Of a stretch of DNA of 64,000 nucleotides, positions 34,037-45,970 are shown piece by piece (the first letter of the stretch is position 1; every line of letters starts with the position of its first letter). A program made the position numbers and the translations under genes. The notes beneath the pieces were generated by a model that did not search any database, was not told where the DNA came from, and saw only the letters and a program-made list of their open reading frames with translations. Source of the stretch: Xenopus tropicalis (Eukaryota; Chordata; Amphibia; Anura; Pipidae). The DNA lies in NCBI RefSeq assembly GCF_000004195.4, contig NC_030677.2:174022019-174086018 (forward strand), in the 5' to 3' direction.

Positions 34037-37000
34037 TAATAAAAAAAACACTATCCAACACAAAAAGGAAAAGTCCCATATAAATATAAATATCTCATTT
34101 TCTCTTCAGTTTGAATGAATGCAATGCAGATCTCCTTAACATAACCTCCGGGATAAGGAATTAATATTCTCAGCAGGGTTTGAAGTTCATGACAGGGCTT
34201 TATACGCACATTTGATAGAAACAAAATACCCTTAGGTGCCAGAAATAAATGAACTAAAAAAAAGACGCTTGATTGGTGGTGACAGCATACAATGCTGGGT
34301 GCACAGTTAAGTAGATGTAGCATATGCATAAAGAATAAAACAGTAGTTCAAGCATGCATAGTCTGCCAGCAAATTCCATGCTTCTTTATTGAAATTGAGA
34401 GCAAACATATGGCTTTCTGGTCCAATCTCATTCTGAACTTCATTTGTTAGTCTCAGTTCCACACTATGGCATTTCCACACCATGGAACTTTAGAAGTCAT
34501 CAATGACAGACGCTCATTCTTTCTCCTAAGAAAGCACAATTTTCCTTCTGAATACTTAAAAGACTATTATTAAAGGTAAATGTTAACTTACAGTTGTGCA
34601 GCTGTAAAACTCTTTGCTTAGAAAAAGTGTTGCAAAAGCTGCTCTGAAAAAAATAGGCAGAAATCTAGAATGGCTCCTGCAATATGAAATATGAATTGTT
34701 TCTTCCTATAGAAGAAGTCATTTTAAAACTGAATGTAGATATAAGGAGCAGCCACAATCTGGCAAGGCCTATGATGTGCCCGACTAATCTAAAGCAGCCA
34801 CTCTGACTACTCAACGCTACCCGCGTGCTCACTGCACAAATGGAATCATCTTGTAAAGAAATCCACTTAGTCTCATGGGACTAGGCATTATTATAGGTTT
34901 GAAAAGAACAGTACTTAAGGGCTCATTTCTGTCTTCAAGTGCAGCCAGCAAAGTGCAATATTGAGAGCATCAGAATTTTTTTCACCACAATGCAGCGTTT
35001 TCCCCAGAATTCTAGCATCATTATAGACACAATCGAACTGTGCCTGATTTGCTTTAAAACTGTGCTGTGGTGATTGATCCAGGGTGCTGGGGGACCCCTG
35101 GAGCTAAAATTTGCCCAAGAGATGACAGTAACTCCATGGTTCCACAGTGTCAATAGACACAGCAGCACCTAATTCAGAACAGAAGGCTGAAAGGACTGAG
35201 CGGCACCAAGAGCAACAATGTGAAAGTGCAAAGGGAACATTTTGATGCTGGTAACTTTACTGAAAGCAGGTTTACAACTCACTGTGGGGAAAAGTGCAAG
35301 TTGCCCACTGCGCCTGCTGTCATAATCAAGCCCTCTAGTGTCTAAGTAAAGTGCATCAATGAAGTCAATTTGCATTCTTATCTGTGCTATTGGCAGGTTG
35401 ACTAAAAGCTAGTCATGTTTAGATGCAAAGGTGCAACTTTCAATCACTTGTTATCTGAGTTAATGATCCCAGAAGTACATTGTATTAATTACATATTGCA
35501 TAATTACAATCATCAATGGATTTTTTCCTCACTAAATACATCTTCAGAATGTATCATAGTAATTATTTTCTAATTTTACACCTACAAATGGATGGCATAT
35601 TGACTTGAGGAGATAATTAAAGCCTTCTATTGACATAGTAAACAATGTATTGATTTGAATCATTTCCTCTTCTTTTATCTTTCTACTCTATTTTCCATTC
35701 TTCCAACTTGAAAAACTTAATCCTTTTCTTTCAAGAAGTTGCCCCCACTCATCTTTCCATTCAACTCCCTTTTTTTTTTGTAACCATTGTTCTCTTTCTC
35801 CTCATCTCTACAACTGTATAAATTTGATGCTACTGAGGTTTTCTTTTACCCCTTTTTTAAATATTTCACAGATTACAGCTTTGTCTAAAAAGTGCAGTCC
35901 AGGCCCAGAAACAGGGGTTGGCAGGGGGCCAGGGTGCAAATTGAGGGGGGGGGCACAATTTCAGGAGAGAACATTTTCCTACCTCTCTTTCTGTCCCTCT
36001 CTGCACAAAGCACAGGGGGTGGGGGAACTAGCGCAAGTGCCAACAAGTGACAGCTGCAGCAAATGATATGGAAAGGGGACGGTCAAGTCTGGCAGCCATT
36101 GGTTGCAAACAAGCAGATGGTTGGTTGGGTCGGGGTAGGATGATGGCTTCCGGGAGCCTTGGGTGCCCAGGCTCCCCGTACTGTTATCAGTAATTTTGAC
36201 AACATATTTCCTTTTATGTATAATATATTGTAGATATTTCCCTGCAAACTATTACACATATTTTAGAGATTTCAGAATCCCACTGTTTATTTGCACTTTT
36301 TTGAAATCACAACAAGCACTGCAACTGACAATTTTCTTTTGATTAACCTTGGTCTGATATAAGACAGAGGATAACATTTGAAACAACTGTGCAAAAGTCT
36401 TCCTTGTGTATAATGACATTAGCCAAAACTCCCCCCAGCAATCTCCAGGTATATTCTGCACATTATGATTTGCCTTTCCCGCTATAATGTAGGCATCAGT
36501 CTGATCTGAACACGTTGTACTTGGCTGAATAGCATACTTACTCATACATAAATAATACTGCCCTCTCGTATTTTAAGATGAAAAATACATTTCTCATTGT
36601 TTGATTACTTCTATCGCCTGAAATAGAAATTCAGACTTGTGTGTCAAGTGCAATAAAGATATTCATATAAAAGAATTATCACAGTAACAGAAGCACTAAA
36701 ATTACTTCAGTCAAATTTAATGTTAAAGAAGGAAAATATATTAGAAAACATCTAAAATATAGCATTGACTGGTGGCTTTAGATTGTATGAGGCACAGGAG
36801 CTATGCAGCTGTATCATCAGTAAAAATATAGTTCTAATGGTAGTACAATAGTGCAATGCTTACTAGACCATATAAAATAAAGATATAGATATACAGATAG
36901 TACATGCTACCTCCGTATGCACGGTAACAAAGGGAATCACTGGAGTACCCTGGCACTAAGCAAATTGGAAGTACTAAAAATTACAGAAGATACTTATGAC

Positions 37001-37200
37001 CTTTCATGAAAGGTTAGGTGCAGACCTGTGGTTTGGATTTCCCACCCTTTGTTGGGAAGTGATACATCTGTGATACATTGATTCCTCTGTTTTCTCTGTT
37101 TTTTAGACAGGAAACAGATTAACAAATCCAATGATATGAGAAACAGATTGCATGTTGGTAACAGAATAAATCAGGGCACACGGTTGACAGTGAATATTTT
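34037..37200. other. Unassigned sequence
   Basis: No exon supported. 35440-35640 is rich in TAATTA and AATTAAA words and may be conserved noncoding DNA. A G-run lies at about 35943-35951. The 97-codon minus-strand frame at 36252-36545 has no known domain. Confidence 0.25.
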
Positions 37201-37202
37201 CT

Positions 37203-38604
37203 TTAATAAGCTAGCATTTGAGAAGAATAGTGGCATGAGGCCCTTGAGTCAATGCCCTTTTTTATACAAGACAGCACTTTATTTGCTTTAGTAGCCACAG
37301 AATGACACTGCCTGGCATTAGACAACTTGTTATCAACAAAAACCCCTAGATCCTTCTCCATTAAGGAAACCCCCAACACACTACCATTTAGTGTATAACT
37401 CACATTTATATATATATATATTTTTATATATATTTTTACCAAAGTGCATAACTTTGCACTTTCCACATTGAACCTCATTTTCCAGTTTGCTGCCCAGTTA
37501 TCTAATTTTGTCAAATCGCTCTGCAAAGCGGCAGCATCCTGCATGGAACTTATAGTTTTGCACAATTTTGTGTCATCAGCAAAATAGAAACAGTACTCTC
37601 TATGCCCACCTCCAGGTCATTAATAAACGAGTTAAAAAGCAAAGGACCAAGGACTGACCCCTGCAGCCAATTAGAAACTTTTCCATTTTCCTTCCATTAA
37701 TGTTTCCATTATCCTTCAGCCAGTTCTCTATCCAATTACAAATATTATGTTCTAGGCCAATATTCCTCAATTTTATCATTACCTTTATGTGCAGTACTGT
37801 ATCAAATGCTTTAGCAAGTAGATGACAACCACAACCATTCCAGCATCGAGGTTCCTGCTCACCTCCTCATAAAAGGCAATTAAATTAGTCTGGCAAGATC
37901 TGTTAAGCATACAAACATGCTGGCACAAACTTGCATATTATCATTAGCAATGTATTCAAATATCTTAGCCCTTGTTACTCCTTTAAAAAGCTTTCCTACC
38001 ACTGACGTCAGACTAACAGGCATATATTTTGCAGGCTGAGAACGGCTGAGATCCCTTTTGAATAACTGCATCACATTAGAAATTCGCCAGTCATTCAGTA
38101 CCATGCCAGACCTTAATGAATGCTAAAAAATTAAGTGAAGAGTTTGGCAAACACAGAGCTAAGCTTATTTAATACCCTGGTCCTGGTTTGTTTACCTTTA
38201 CATGTTCAAGTCTCTTTTGAATTCCCTCCGGAGTGACCCACGCGCCAGTAGCTAAATTACTAGAACTGGGCATATTAAAAGTAAAGCCTTCATTAGCTGG
38301 CTCCTCAGTTGTATAGACAGATGAAAAATAAGAGTTTCTGCTATTTTCCTGTTCTCATCAATCAACTGACCCCCCCCTGTGATAATAAGTGTCCCACCCC
38401 TTATTGCTTCATTTTTTGCTATTTACATATTTAAAAACACTTTTATTCAGCCATAAAGGTTTTGCTTTTCGATGCCTCTCCTTGCTTACAAAGGGAATAT
38501 ACTGACATATATACTTGTTAAGCAACATTTTAAAGATGTTCCATTTTCCTTCTGTGTAGGTATGCCTACATAGACAGTAGTAGGTGGTAGAAATACAATT
38601 CACT
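37203..38604 (-). pseudogene. CR1-like non-LTR retrotransposon (LINE) relic, reverse transcriptase region
   Basis: Minus-strand pieces in the expected order. KPLWLNKSVFKYVNSKK (about 38410-38465) is the linker before the reverse transcriptase. Next come DWRISNV and YMPVSLTSVVGKLFK (37970-38100), then AFDTVLHIKV and IGLEHNICNWIENWL (about 37700-37830). Then GSVLGPLLF and INDLEVGIES (about 37600-37660), and FADD at 37572-37583, the catalytic Y/FxDD box. The C-terminal EKDLGVFVDNKLSNARQCH follows (about 37310-37365). Multiple frameshifts and stops are present, and the 5' endonuclease and 3' tail are missing. An AT-microsatellite at 37408-37440 has grown inside. Confidence 0.85.
37405..37440. repeat. 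(TA)n / (TATT)n microsatellite inside the LINE relic
   Basis: TATATATATATATTTTTATA and continuation; it inserts an Ile/Tyr-rich stretch in the decayed LINE frame. Confidence 0.8.
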
Positions 38605-39722
38605 GTTTTCTGTAGAAAAAGTATTACATTTTTTTTTTAAATATTAAAAAGTATTTGTGAAACAGGTTAATTATACATCCAATACAACTGAATGGATGTT
38701 TATAATAGTGAAATTTGCCCTTTAACAGATGTAGCTACTATTTCACAGAACAGCACATTACTGACTTTGCTTAGCAAATGTGAAGTTTTCAGTTTCAGTA
38801 GCACAGGAAAAAAGGAATAAAGTTAATAAAGCCATTTTTCCAAATTACAGATTCTTTATTAGCAATTATACCACATAGGGCCTTAACAACATAATAGTAC
38901 AAAAGAGCTAATGTATCAGTCTGCAGTCTGGGATACAAACACACTCTCCTGAACTTTAGCTTGACATTAAAAGAACCACTGATCTGTGGCCAGTAATTCT
39001 TTCATTTAGTTTCACCTTCCTAATGTTCAAATGACACTTATTTTCTGTTCGTTTGATATGGAATTTGTGCTCTTGTATTGCAACGAGTACAGCATCAAAT
39101 AAAAATGTGTCTTTCAGCCTTGCCTTTCAGTAAAAGAATACAAGCATCTTGTCCCATATGTAAGAACATTCTGAATGCTTTCTCATGATACTTTATATGA
39201 TTGGCCCCTTCCCTGCAAGCAATAAGGCTGAACAATGTCTGCTTCATGAAAAGCATGTTGTCAGGCAATGTGATGTTCTCATATTACATCCATAAACCCA
39301 GAAATCTACTGTCGGTCCTACACCATTTGCATTTATCTCCCTGTTTTCCCATAGCAGGGAAAATGGTAGGGAAAGGGTTAAAATGACAGTATTATCAAAG
39401 AAATATATTCATCAAGTCTGTAAAGTCACATAAGTGATAAATATAATATAAATATTTATATTAAAAAAAAATAGATACGGCTACTTTTTCTAGTTGCATA
39501 GGTGATAATTGTATTCTTCCTTCTTCCGACTACAGGACATTACTGTCTATTACCAAAAAAAGAGGCTCAATCTCAAGAAATCCATTATAGCAATAGTCTG
39601 TAGTGTCTGCACCTTTATTACTTAAAGAAAACAGAATAATAATATTGAGAAAACTGGGCGCAATAAGAAATAATATGGAGCCAAGGCTGCCATCATCATA
39701 GTGTATTTTTCCTACTCTTATA
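38605..39722. other. Unassigned AT-rich sequence
   Basis: No gene or repeat family recognised. Confidence 0.3.
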
Positions 39723-39895
39723 TTAAAGGGGTGGCTCACCTTTGAATTAACTTTTAGTATGTTATAGAATGGCTATTCTAAGCAACTTTTAATTGGCCTT
39801 CATTTGTTCTTTTTTATAGTTTTTGAATTATTTACCTTTTCTTCTGACTGTTTCCAGCTTTCAAATGGCGGTTTTACTATCACTTTCCCAGAGCA
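39723..39895 (+). mobile_element. 5' fragment of a TTAAAGGGGTGGYTCACC MITE
   Basis: It starts TTAAAGGGGTGGCTCACCTT and continues 'TTTTAGTATGTTATAGAATG', 'GGCCTTCATTTGTTC' and CAGCTTTCAAATGG. The same family appears at 45400-45760 with a longer interior. The 3' half is missing here. Confidence 0.75.
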
Positions 39896-40012
39896 ATTTG
39901 CCCAAGTCCCATATGTAATGATCCAACTTGTGTTTTCCACTGGGTGTCATTTTAACATCCCACTATTCCATACAAATAGCATATGGCACAGCATTTTTAA
40001 CATCTTAAGTGC

Positions 40013-40552
40013 ATGATATGTTATATCAATTATCGGCACATTTACCACCATAATTGCATTTCTTTTAGCGTGTTGCATGTCATTCATGTTAAACATTACA
40101 TTGCCATTCTAGTCAAAAATTACAATTTCAATGTATATTTATGCAGGTTACATGTAATAAAGTACTTATATGATAAATGTATGTACCAGAAAAAATACTT
40201 CACGCAGTGCTGTCAGTCATGTAATGAGGACAGGCCTATAGAAGAGATACTGTCATACAATTCTGGGAAAGGTATTTTAATAAAGCTACTATCTCCACAA
40301 AATGTAACTGTTAAAGAGATAACCAGTTATTACAATCGTGCAGTAAAACATGTTAGTTATGTTCATTTATCACATGAATTAAATACCAATACATTGGGAA
40401 GAGAAGGAATCTGTGAGCAATGTCTGAGCCTGCACTGTCTTCCCGTGAAGTTCTCTAAAATGGTGCGGCCCAGTCAATGCACTCTCATGGTCTCTCTAAC
40501 CTACAGCTTGCCCAATGAGGGTATATGCCTACTAGTGAGACAACACTGCTAG
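40013..40552 (+). other. Longest open frame in the window (179 codons), function unknown
   Basis: ATG-to-stop frame without recognised domain. The N-terminal half is Ile/Tyr/His-rich. The C-terminal half has Cys pairs (CCQSC, CEQC). At roughly 63% AT, a frame this long is uncommon by chance in 64 kb (my rough estimate is a few per cent). No promoter, splice context or homology supports it, it sits between MITE fragments, and its composition follows the local AT bias. I do not call it a gene. Confidence 0.2.
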
Positions 40553-41009
40553 ATCCAAAAAGGAAACAATGGCTGCCACTATGGCTTCTCATGGTAAAAA
40601 TACTGCTGTGTTTATACCTCTTCATCCAGAACATGAAGGCAATTATTAGCCAAATAAACAGCTTGGGGAGTCCTGCCAGTCATTACACCCAGTTCCACAC
40701 TAGAAATTAACAAGATTTAACCTGCAAATCAAGACATTTTGAGAAATGTCATGTTAGTACATCCACTTCTCAACATCTTCTTATGAACTAGGGAAATCTT
40801 CCCAGAAAATGAACAAATACAGAACAGTTTTTTTCTTACTTTTATTCTATGAAATACCATGTTAGTTGAGCTAGGAAGATCATTTTTAGATAAAAATCCA
40901 TACTTCAAGAGAATTTCCCGAAGTTTCCTTATCTGAGCGAGAAAACTCTGAAGAGTTTTAATCAACCAAGCACACGGTAAAGAAAAAAATATAATAAAGA
41001 TGAAAAAAA

Positions 41010-41056
41010 ATATCAATTTCTCTTTTACACCACCTACCCTTTAATAAATCTGCCCC
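41010..41056 (-). repeat. Isolated MITE end (GGGGCAGATTTATTAAAGGG)
   Basis: CCCTTTAATAAATCTGCCCC is the terminus of the GGGCAGATTTATTAAA type seen at 31051. No partner end was found upstream. Confidence 0.45.
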
Positions 41057-41175
41057 AAAGTCTTAATATACTAGAGTGTCATACAGTTATGCCCTAGTGC
41101 ATATTCATTGGCCAAAACATGTGCTTCCTTTACAGAGGCCACTGGTGCCCTGACTTTTTATTACTACTTTAGTTC

Positions 41176-41790
41176 TTAAAGGACATGTAAAGCCTACATT
41201 TGCCTACAATGTATATCAGTTGGGCACGTCTCCCCCACCCAAATGGCATCATTTGTACTGTATATATACCCTCCGTTTGCCGGCACCATCACATTTTCCT
41301 AAAGCAAATAGCAGCTTTCACCATGTGGCCATTTTTCCTCTGATACATAATCAGATACATTTAAATCTGCAAACAGCCTACACACACACAGGCCCTTATT
41401 CAGCATACATTTCATCAAGAATACAGGCTCACACAGGCACAACTGTCCCTGATAAAAGTTCTGCTTTGTTTGAGCACTGTAATAGTATAGCTGAGCTCAG
41501 GAGAGGGGGTTAGGACAAAGAAAGTGAAGCAGACAGCTAGAGCTGAGTTTCTATGGAAACCAGCAATGCCATCTCTTCACTGGCTGCTAGACTGGGGGTG
41601 TGTTTAGTTATCTGAGCTTAGAACAACTGAGCATGCCCACAAGCCAACAGCCAAAGCAAATTCCTGAGGGAGGGGGCCAAGTGGGTTACAGGAAGGGAGG
41701 GAAATCTGAGTAATTAAGGGGATGCTGCAGCCTTACTATTAACAACCAGAGTGGCAGGTATTGAAAGATTTCAAAGAGACTGTTAACTGG
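41176..41790 (+). mobile_element. T2-like MITE (TTAAAGGACATGTAAAGCC), 3' end decayed
   Basis: The left terminus TTAAAGGACATGTAAAGCC is a common Xenopus element start. The interior has 'GGGGGTGTGTTTAGTTATCT' and 'CTGAGCATGCCCACAAGCCA'. No matching GGCTTTACATGTCCTTTAA end was found, so the 3' limit is approximate. The 97-codon frame at 41220-41513 lies within and is not a gene. Confidence 0.65.
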
Positions 41791-42320
41791 AGTTTGGAAT
41801 GGAGGTTCTTCCTGCTCTCCCTCCATTCACTCCAGGGACCTATTCATTTGGCTTTTCCCAAGCCAGTAACTTACACACAGCATCACCTGCTGCAAAACCA
41901 GCCATTTTGCTGGTGCTACTTGTATCCCACCTTCAACACTGGTGGAAAATACACCAAATAATGATCTTTTCCCATTGCATCTCTCACAATATACATTTGA
42001 ATAATTTTAATTATTCTGTAATCCTAAACCAATCATTAAGTTTCAACCCCAACCCCTCAAAATAAGCACAGCAGTAATGTTAACAAGACTTTCCATATTG
42101 GTATAAATCACTTTTCACATTATTTTGAATTGGTAGTAATGCAGAAAATGATTTGTATGCAAAGATGCTTATTTTTTTTTTTTTCAAACAATCATAAATC
42201 TGCCTCCATGTTTCACCCACTACTCCTCGGCCCACTAACAGGACTCACTCAACTGTCTGAACTAGATCACTGTCAACTAAGATACAGACATGTATGTTAT
42301 ACATGCACCTTATTCTTATA
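41791..42320. other. Unassigned sequence
   Basis: No gene recognised; a T-run lies at 42172-42183. Confidence 0.3.
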
Positions 42321-42647
42321 CAGGTATGGGATCCCTTATCCGGAAACCCGTTATCCAGAAAGTTCCGAATTACGGAAAGCCTGTCTCCCATAGACTCCAT
42401 TTTAATCAAATAATTCAGAATTGTAAACGGATTTCCTTTTTCTCTGTAATAATAAAACAGTACCTTGTAATTGATCCCAACTAAGATATAATTAATCATT
42501 ATTGGAGGCAAAACAATCCTGTTAGGTTTAATTAACTGTTTATTGATTTTTTAGTAGACTTAAGGTATGGAGATCCAAATTACGGAAAGACCCCTTATCC
42601 AGAATACTCTTGGTCCCGAGCATTCTGGATAATGGGTCCTATACCTG
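42321..42647 (-). mobile_element. MITE of the CAGGTATGGG family, copy E
   Basis: Both ends are intact: CAGGTATGGGATCCCTTATC and GGGTCCTATACCTG. Flanking TA on both sides (CTTATA before, TACCTG after) could be the target duplication. Confidence 0.92.
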
Positions 42648-42708
42648 TACCTGCACAGGACCACTTAAACTAACTGCTTACAAGCAGAAGCAATTTATTA
42701 TGTCCTTA

Positions 42709-42876
42709 GCAGAGCTTTCAACAAACCCCATGTCATGCAGGAGATAATGATCCACTCCAGGCCTTTTTGAGACCTTATTTTGTGTTATAATTTAATGTGA
42801 AGAGGAATACTGGCGTACAAAACCAGGACTGGATCATTATCTCCTTCATGACATGGGACTGGTTGATGGCTCTGCC
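42709..42876. repeat. Foldback repeat with about 50-bp arms
   Basis: Left arm 42709-42759 and right arm 42826-42876 pair. GGAGATAATGATCCA matches TGGATCATTATCTCC, and CCCATGTCATG matches CATGACATGGG. The loop is about 66 bp. It lies between two CAGGTATGGG MITEs. Confidence 0.85.
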
Positions 42877-42921
42877 TTAGTCAATGGCAAACACCGCTAC
42901 TGTATTACTTTAAAATAACTA

Positions 42922-43250
42922 CAGGTATAGGATCTTTTACCCAGAATTGTTTGGAAATACATAACAGAAATTTTCTGAAAAATGTATTTTCCAGGAAAAG
43001 ATATTTTTGTAATATGAATGATCATACTTTACGTTTACTAAATACTAATGTAAACAGTAAACCCAGTAGGATTGTTTTGCCACCAATGTGGATTCATGCA
43101 GCTCAGTAACCATCAAGTACAGGGTACGGTTTTATTATTACAGAGAGAAAAGAATTGTTTAAAAAAAATTTGGATTATTTGCTTTAAACGGACTCATTAG
43201 GAGATTCCCATAATTTCGGGATAACGGGTTTCCAGATAAGGGAAAGGGAT
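42922..43250 (+). mobile_element. MITE of the CAGGTATGGG family, copy F (diverged)
   Basis: Starts ACAGGTATAGGATCTTTTAC. Family interior includes 'AAACCCAGTAGGATTGTTTT' and 'GGTACGGTTTTATTATTACA'. It ends in GGGTTTCCAGATAAGGGA without a clean terminus. This is the oldest-looking copy. Confidence 0.8.
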
Positions 43251-43251
43251 A

Positions 43252-44014
43252 AGGTTACTATTTTTAGGTGCTGGATGAATCTTTTTAATGTTACTAGGTT
43301 CTTTAAAAATTTGATTCTGAATTTTAATGGCAATAGCCTTTTTTTTCTACCATATAAAATGAATATTTTACATTTTGCTAGAAACATTTGTTGCTTTAAT
43401 ATATTGCTGTACATGGAAACTTTTAATTTCACTGCAGCTGGCATTTCGGCTTGATGCAGCGTCTCCCTTGCTTCAGGAAACATTCCCTCCTTTTGAGCAT
43501 AATAAAAAGAAACCTATATTTGCTGGCCCAGCAGGATATTTGTTTGTCTGCTGAACACAAAATATCCATTACAAGGTAAATAGACTAATGTTCTACTTTT
43601 CTCTCAAACCGGGTTGTTTTACTCAAGAGAAATAGAGAAGAAGGAAGAAAACACATCAAACTAATTCTCAGTAAATACCATGAATGCTCTTTCAGGGGGA
43701 AGCTAAATTAAGGAGACCAGATAATCATTTCTCAAAGAAGATGAAGCCGAATCTGCAGAGGAACAGAGCAGCTTTGTTAGGATATGCATAGTGATCTTAT
43801 TGCCTGCCTGTCTGCTTGGTATAAATGCTTTTAGCCCTTATCTATTGCTGGCTACTCACATTTTGCCCGGTATCACAGGAATCACAAACTAATGCTTACT
43901 TCTTGTAGCTCTTCCCATCTGGTGTAATGTGAGTAAAACCTTAGCTCAGGGTGTGTGCAGGATACATACCCTGAGCTTAATTAGCAATTAGTAAACTCAG
44001 TATGTTTGAGGCTC
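43252..44014. other. Unassigned sequence
   Basis: No gene. A small hairpin, AGCTCAGGGT / ACCCTGAGCT, lies at 43943-43978. Confidence 0.3.
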
Positions 44015-44429
44015 TTAGGCTGATGCCACACGTGGCGTTTTTACGCTGTGTTTTTTCTAATTCTCTCAGCGGCTGAAAAACGCCCGATATCATCATCCAT
44101 AGAAATAACTTGAAAAGACTCGAGGCAAACCACACAAAGCGTAAATACGCTAGAAAACGCCTTAGCACGGATTTTTCAAGCGTTGGCTGAAATACGCCAG
44201 TATTTGCAAAGCAAGCTATTCCTATGTATACACAAAGGCAGCTGCCAGACCTAGCTGAAATACGCTGCATTTTTTACTATTTTGCACTATTAGCACCATG
44301 GAAACGGGATTTGCTACGTCACCAGTTCTAGGCTGAAAAACGCCATAGTCAGGGGCTGTGTGGCTTGTGCGGCGTTTTTAGGCTGAAAAAAACGCAGCGT
44401 AAAAACGCCACGTGTGGCATCAGCCTTAG
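44015..44429. mobile_element. MITE with GGCTGATGCCACACGTGGCG termini
   Basis: The left end is GGCTGATGCCACACGTGGCG, followed by TTTTTACGCTG. The right end is its inverse: CAGCGTAAAAACGCC then ACGTGGCATCAGCC-like sequence. The interior repeats GGCTGAAAAACGCC and TGAAATACGC in both orientations. Flanks GGCTCTTA and TTAGGGCTCTC are similar but do not give a clean target duplication. Confidence 0.93.
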
Positions 44430-45006
44430 GGCTCTCTCCAGTATTTAGGGATCTCTTCCGTAAGAGCCCTTAAACACGTATGCTTTTTTATTAACTTAGA
44501 ACCGTGTTCTGTGCATAAGAAACACATATATTGTATCTATATGTAACTAAGTGCATTTTTTGTAATATTTTAAAGCAGCTTTTTATTCTATTTTATTTTA
44601 AACACATCAAGTGCAAGAAAGTGGAACACGTTGCTTTTAAACAACTGCAATGAAATGTGAATGCAATAGAACACAACTATTACTGCTCATGAGTACAACC
44701 AGGCAAAAGATAATGGAAACAATTAGCTGATGCTTTTTGGTGCACATAAACCTGCGCCTCAAACTCACATCAAATGTACAAAAAAAAATCCTGTGTGTGA
44801 AAACCTTTAAGGCTCTTGCACACATGCGCTTTGCCTTCGTTCTCCCACCTGGGAGCGCAGGATGAACTGCAGCCCATTCTTTCCTATCAGACTGTATTCA
44901 AAATAAGAGCTGTGTTTTGTCCTGCAGTAGAAACCCAGGAGATATCCACCGCTGAAATGCCCATGTATGAGAGTCCTTATAGTGTTGGTTTCCCTGTCTT
45001 TGTATG
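44430..45006. other. Unassigned sequence
   Basis: 'AAGGCTCTTGCACACATGCG' at 44810 looks like a lone MITE end of the 'lower-case Xenopus' AGGGCTCTGGCACAC type, but no partner was found. Confidence 0.25.
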
Positions 45007-45250
45007 TTAAAGGAATACTGTCATGGGAAAAACGTTTTTTTTTTTTTTTTTTTTTTCCAAAACACATCAGTTTTTAGAGCTTCTCCAGCAGAATCCTGCA
45101 TTGAAATCCATTTTTCAACATGAACAGATTTCTTTTATATTTAATTTGAAATTTCACATGGGGCTAGCCATATTCTTCATTTCCCAGGGTGCCTCAGCCA
45201 TGTGACCTGTGCTCTGATAAACTTCAGTCACACGTTACTCTTCTATACAA
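45007..45250 (+). mobile_element. T2-like MITE (TTAAAGGAATACTGTCATGGG), 5' part
   Basis: It starts TTAAAGGAATACTGTCATGG, then T21, and continues AAAACACATCAGTTTTTAGA and 'GCAGAATCCTGCATTGAAAT'. The complete relative lies at 60261-60858. The 3' half is absent here. Confidence 0.85.
45036..45057. repeat. Poly(T) tract inside the MITE
   Basis: About 21 consecutive T. Confidence 0.9.
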
Positions 45251-45389
45251 TTTTTAGTGAAGCAGCACCCTTAATCTAAACTGAAACAAGCCTAACTTTC
45301 ATTTGGAGCATATGATATGGTTATGGTAAGATATTATGTTACAATATATGTTTATTCTATATGATGATAGGATTAAAAAACATGATTTT

Positions 45390-45768
45390 GGGTGGCCTAT
45401 TCTAACAATGGTCTTCATTATTTATTTATTTTTTTTATAGTTTATGAACTACTTGCCTTCTTATAACTCTTTGCAGCTTTCACTGACCCCGACACCCAAA
45501 AATCTATTGCTTGATGAGGCTGCAGTTTTATTGTTACTTTTTATAATTTGCTTTTCTATGCAAGTCCTCTCCTGTTCATATACCAGCCTCTTGTTCAAAT
45601 TGCTCCCTGGTTGCTAAGGTAATTTGGATCCTAACAACCAGATAGCTGCTGAAACTCCAAACAGGAAAGGCACAAAAAGTGAATAAAAAAAATAAAGACC
45701 AATTGCAGATTGTCTCAGAATATTACTTTCTACATACTAAAAGTTAACTCAAAACCCCTTTAATGATT
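45390..45768 (+). mobile_element. TTAAAGGGGTGG-type MITE, second copy, 5' end lost
   Basis: 'TGGTCTTCATTATTTATTTA', 'CTTTGCAGCTTTCACTGACC' and 'AATTGCTCCCTGGTTGCTAA' match the family seen at 39723. The right end AAAAGTTAACTCAAAACCCC then TTTAA is the inverted terminus (compare GGGGTGGYTCACCTTT..AACTTTTAG). Confidence 0.8.
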
Positions 45769-45769
45769 T

Positions 45770-45970
45770 GATATCAAATGGTTAGGACATGATACAATTA
45801 TGCCATGATTATATTATATGATCATTATGATACATTATATGATTAGGTTGAAATTATTATATATTTGATGATATAATAATGTACCATGATAAATGTATTT
45901 TATTATAGGATTATATTATATGATTATGATATGATTGATATATTATAAGTTGTTTTATGAATATGATTTG
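45770..45970. repeat. AT-rich low-complexity region (TATATGAT-like)
   Basis: Repeated ATTATATGATTATGATA-like words over about 200 bp, almost without G or C. Confidence 0.75.
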
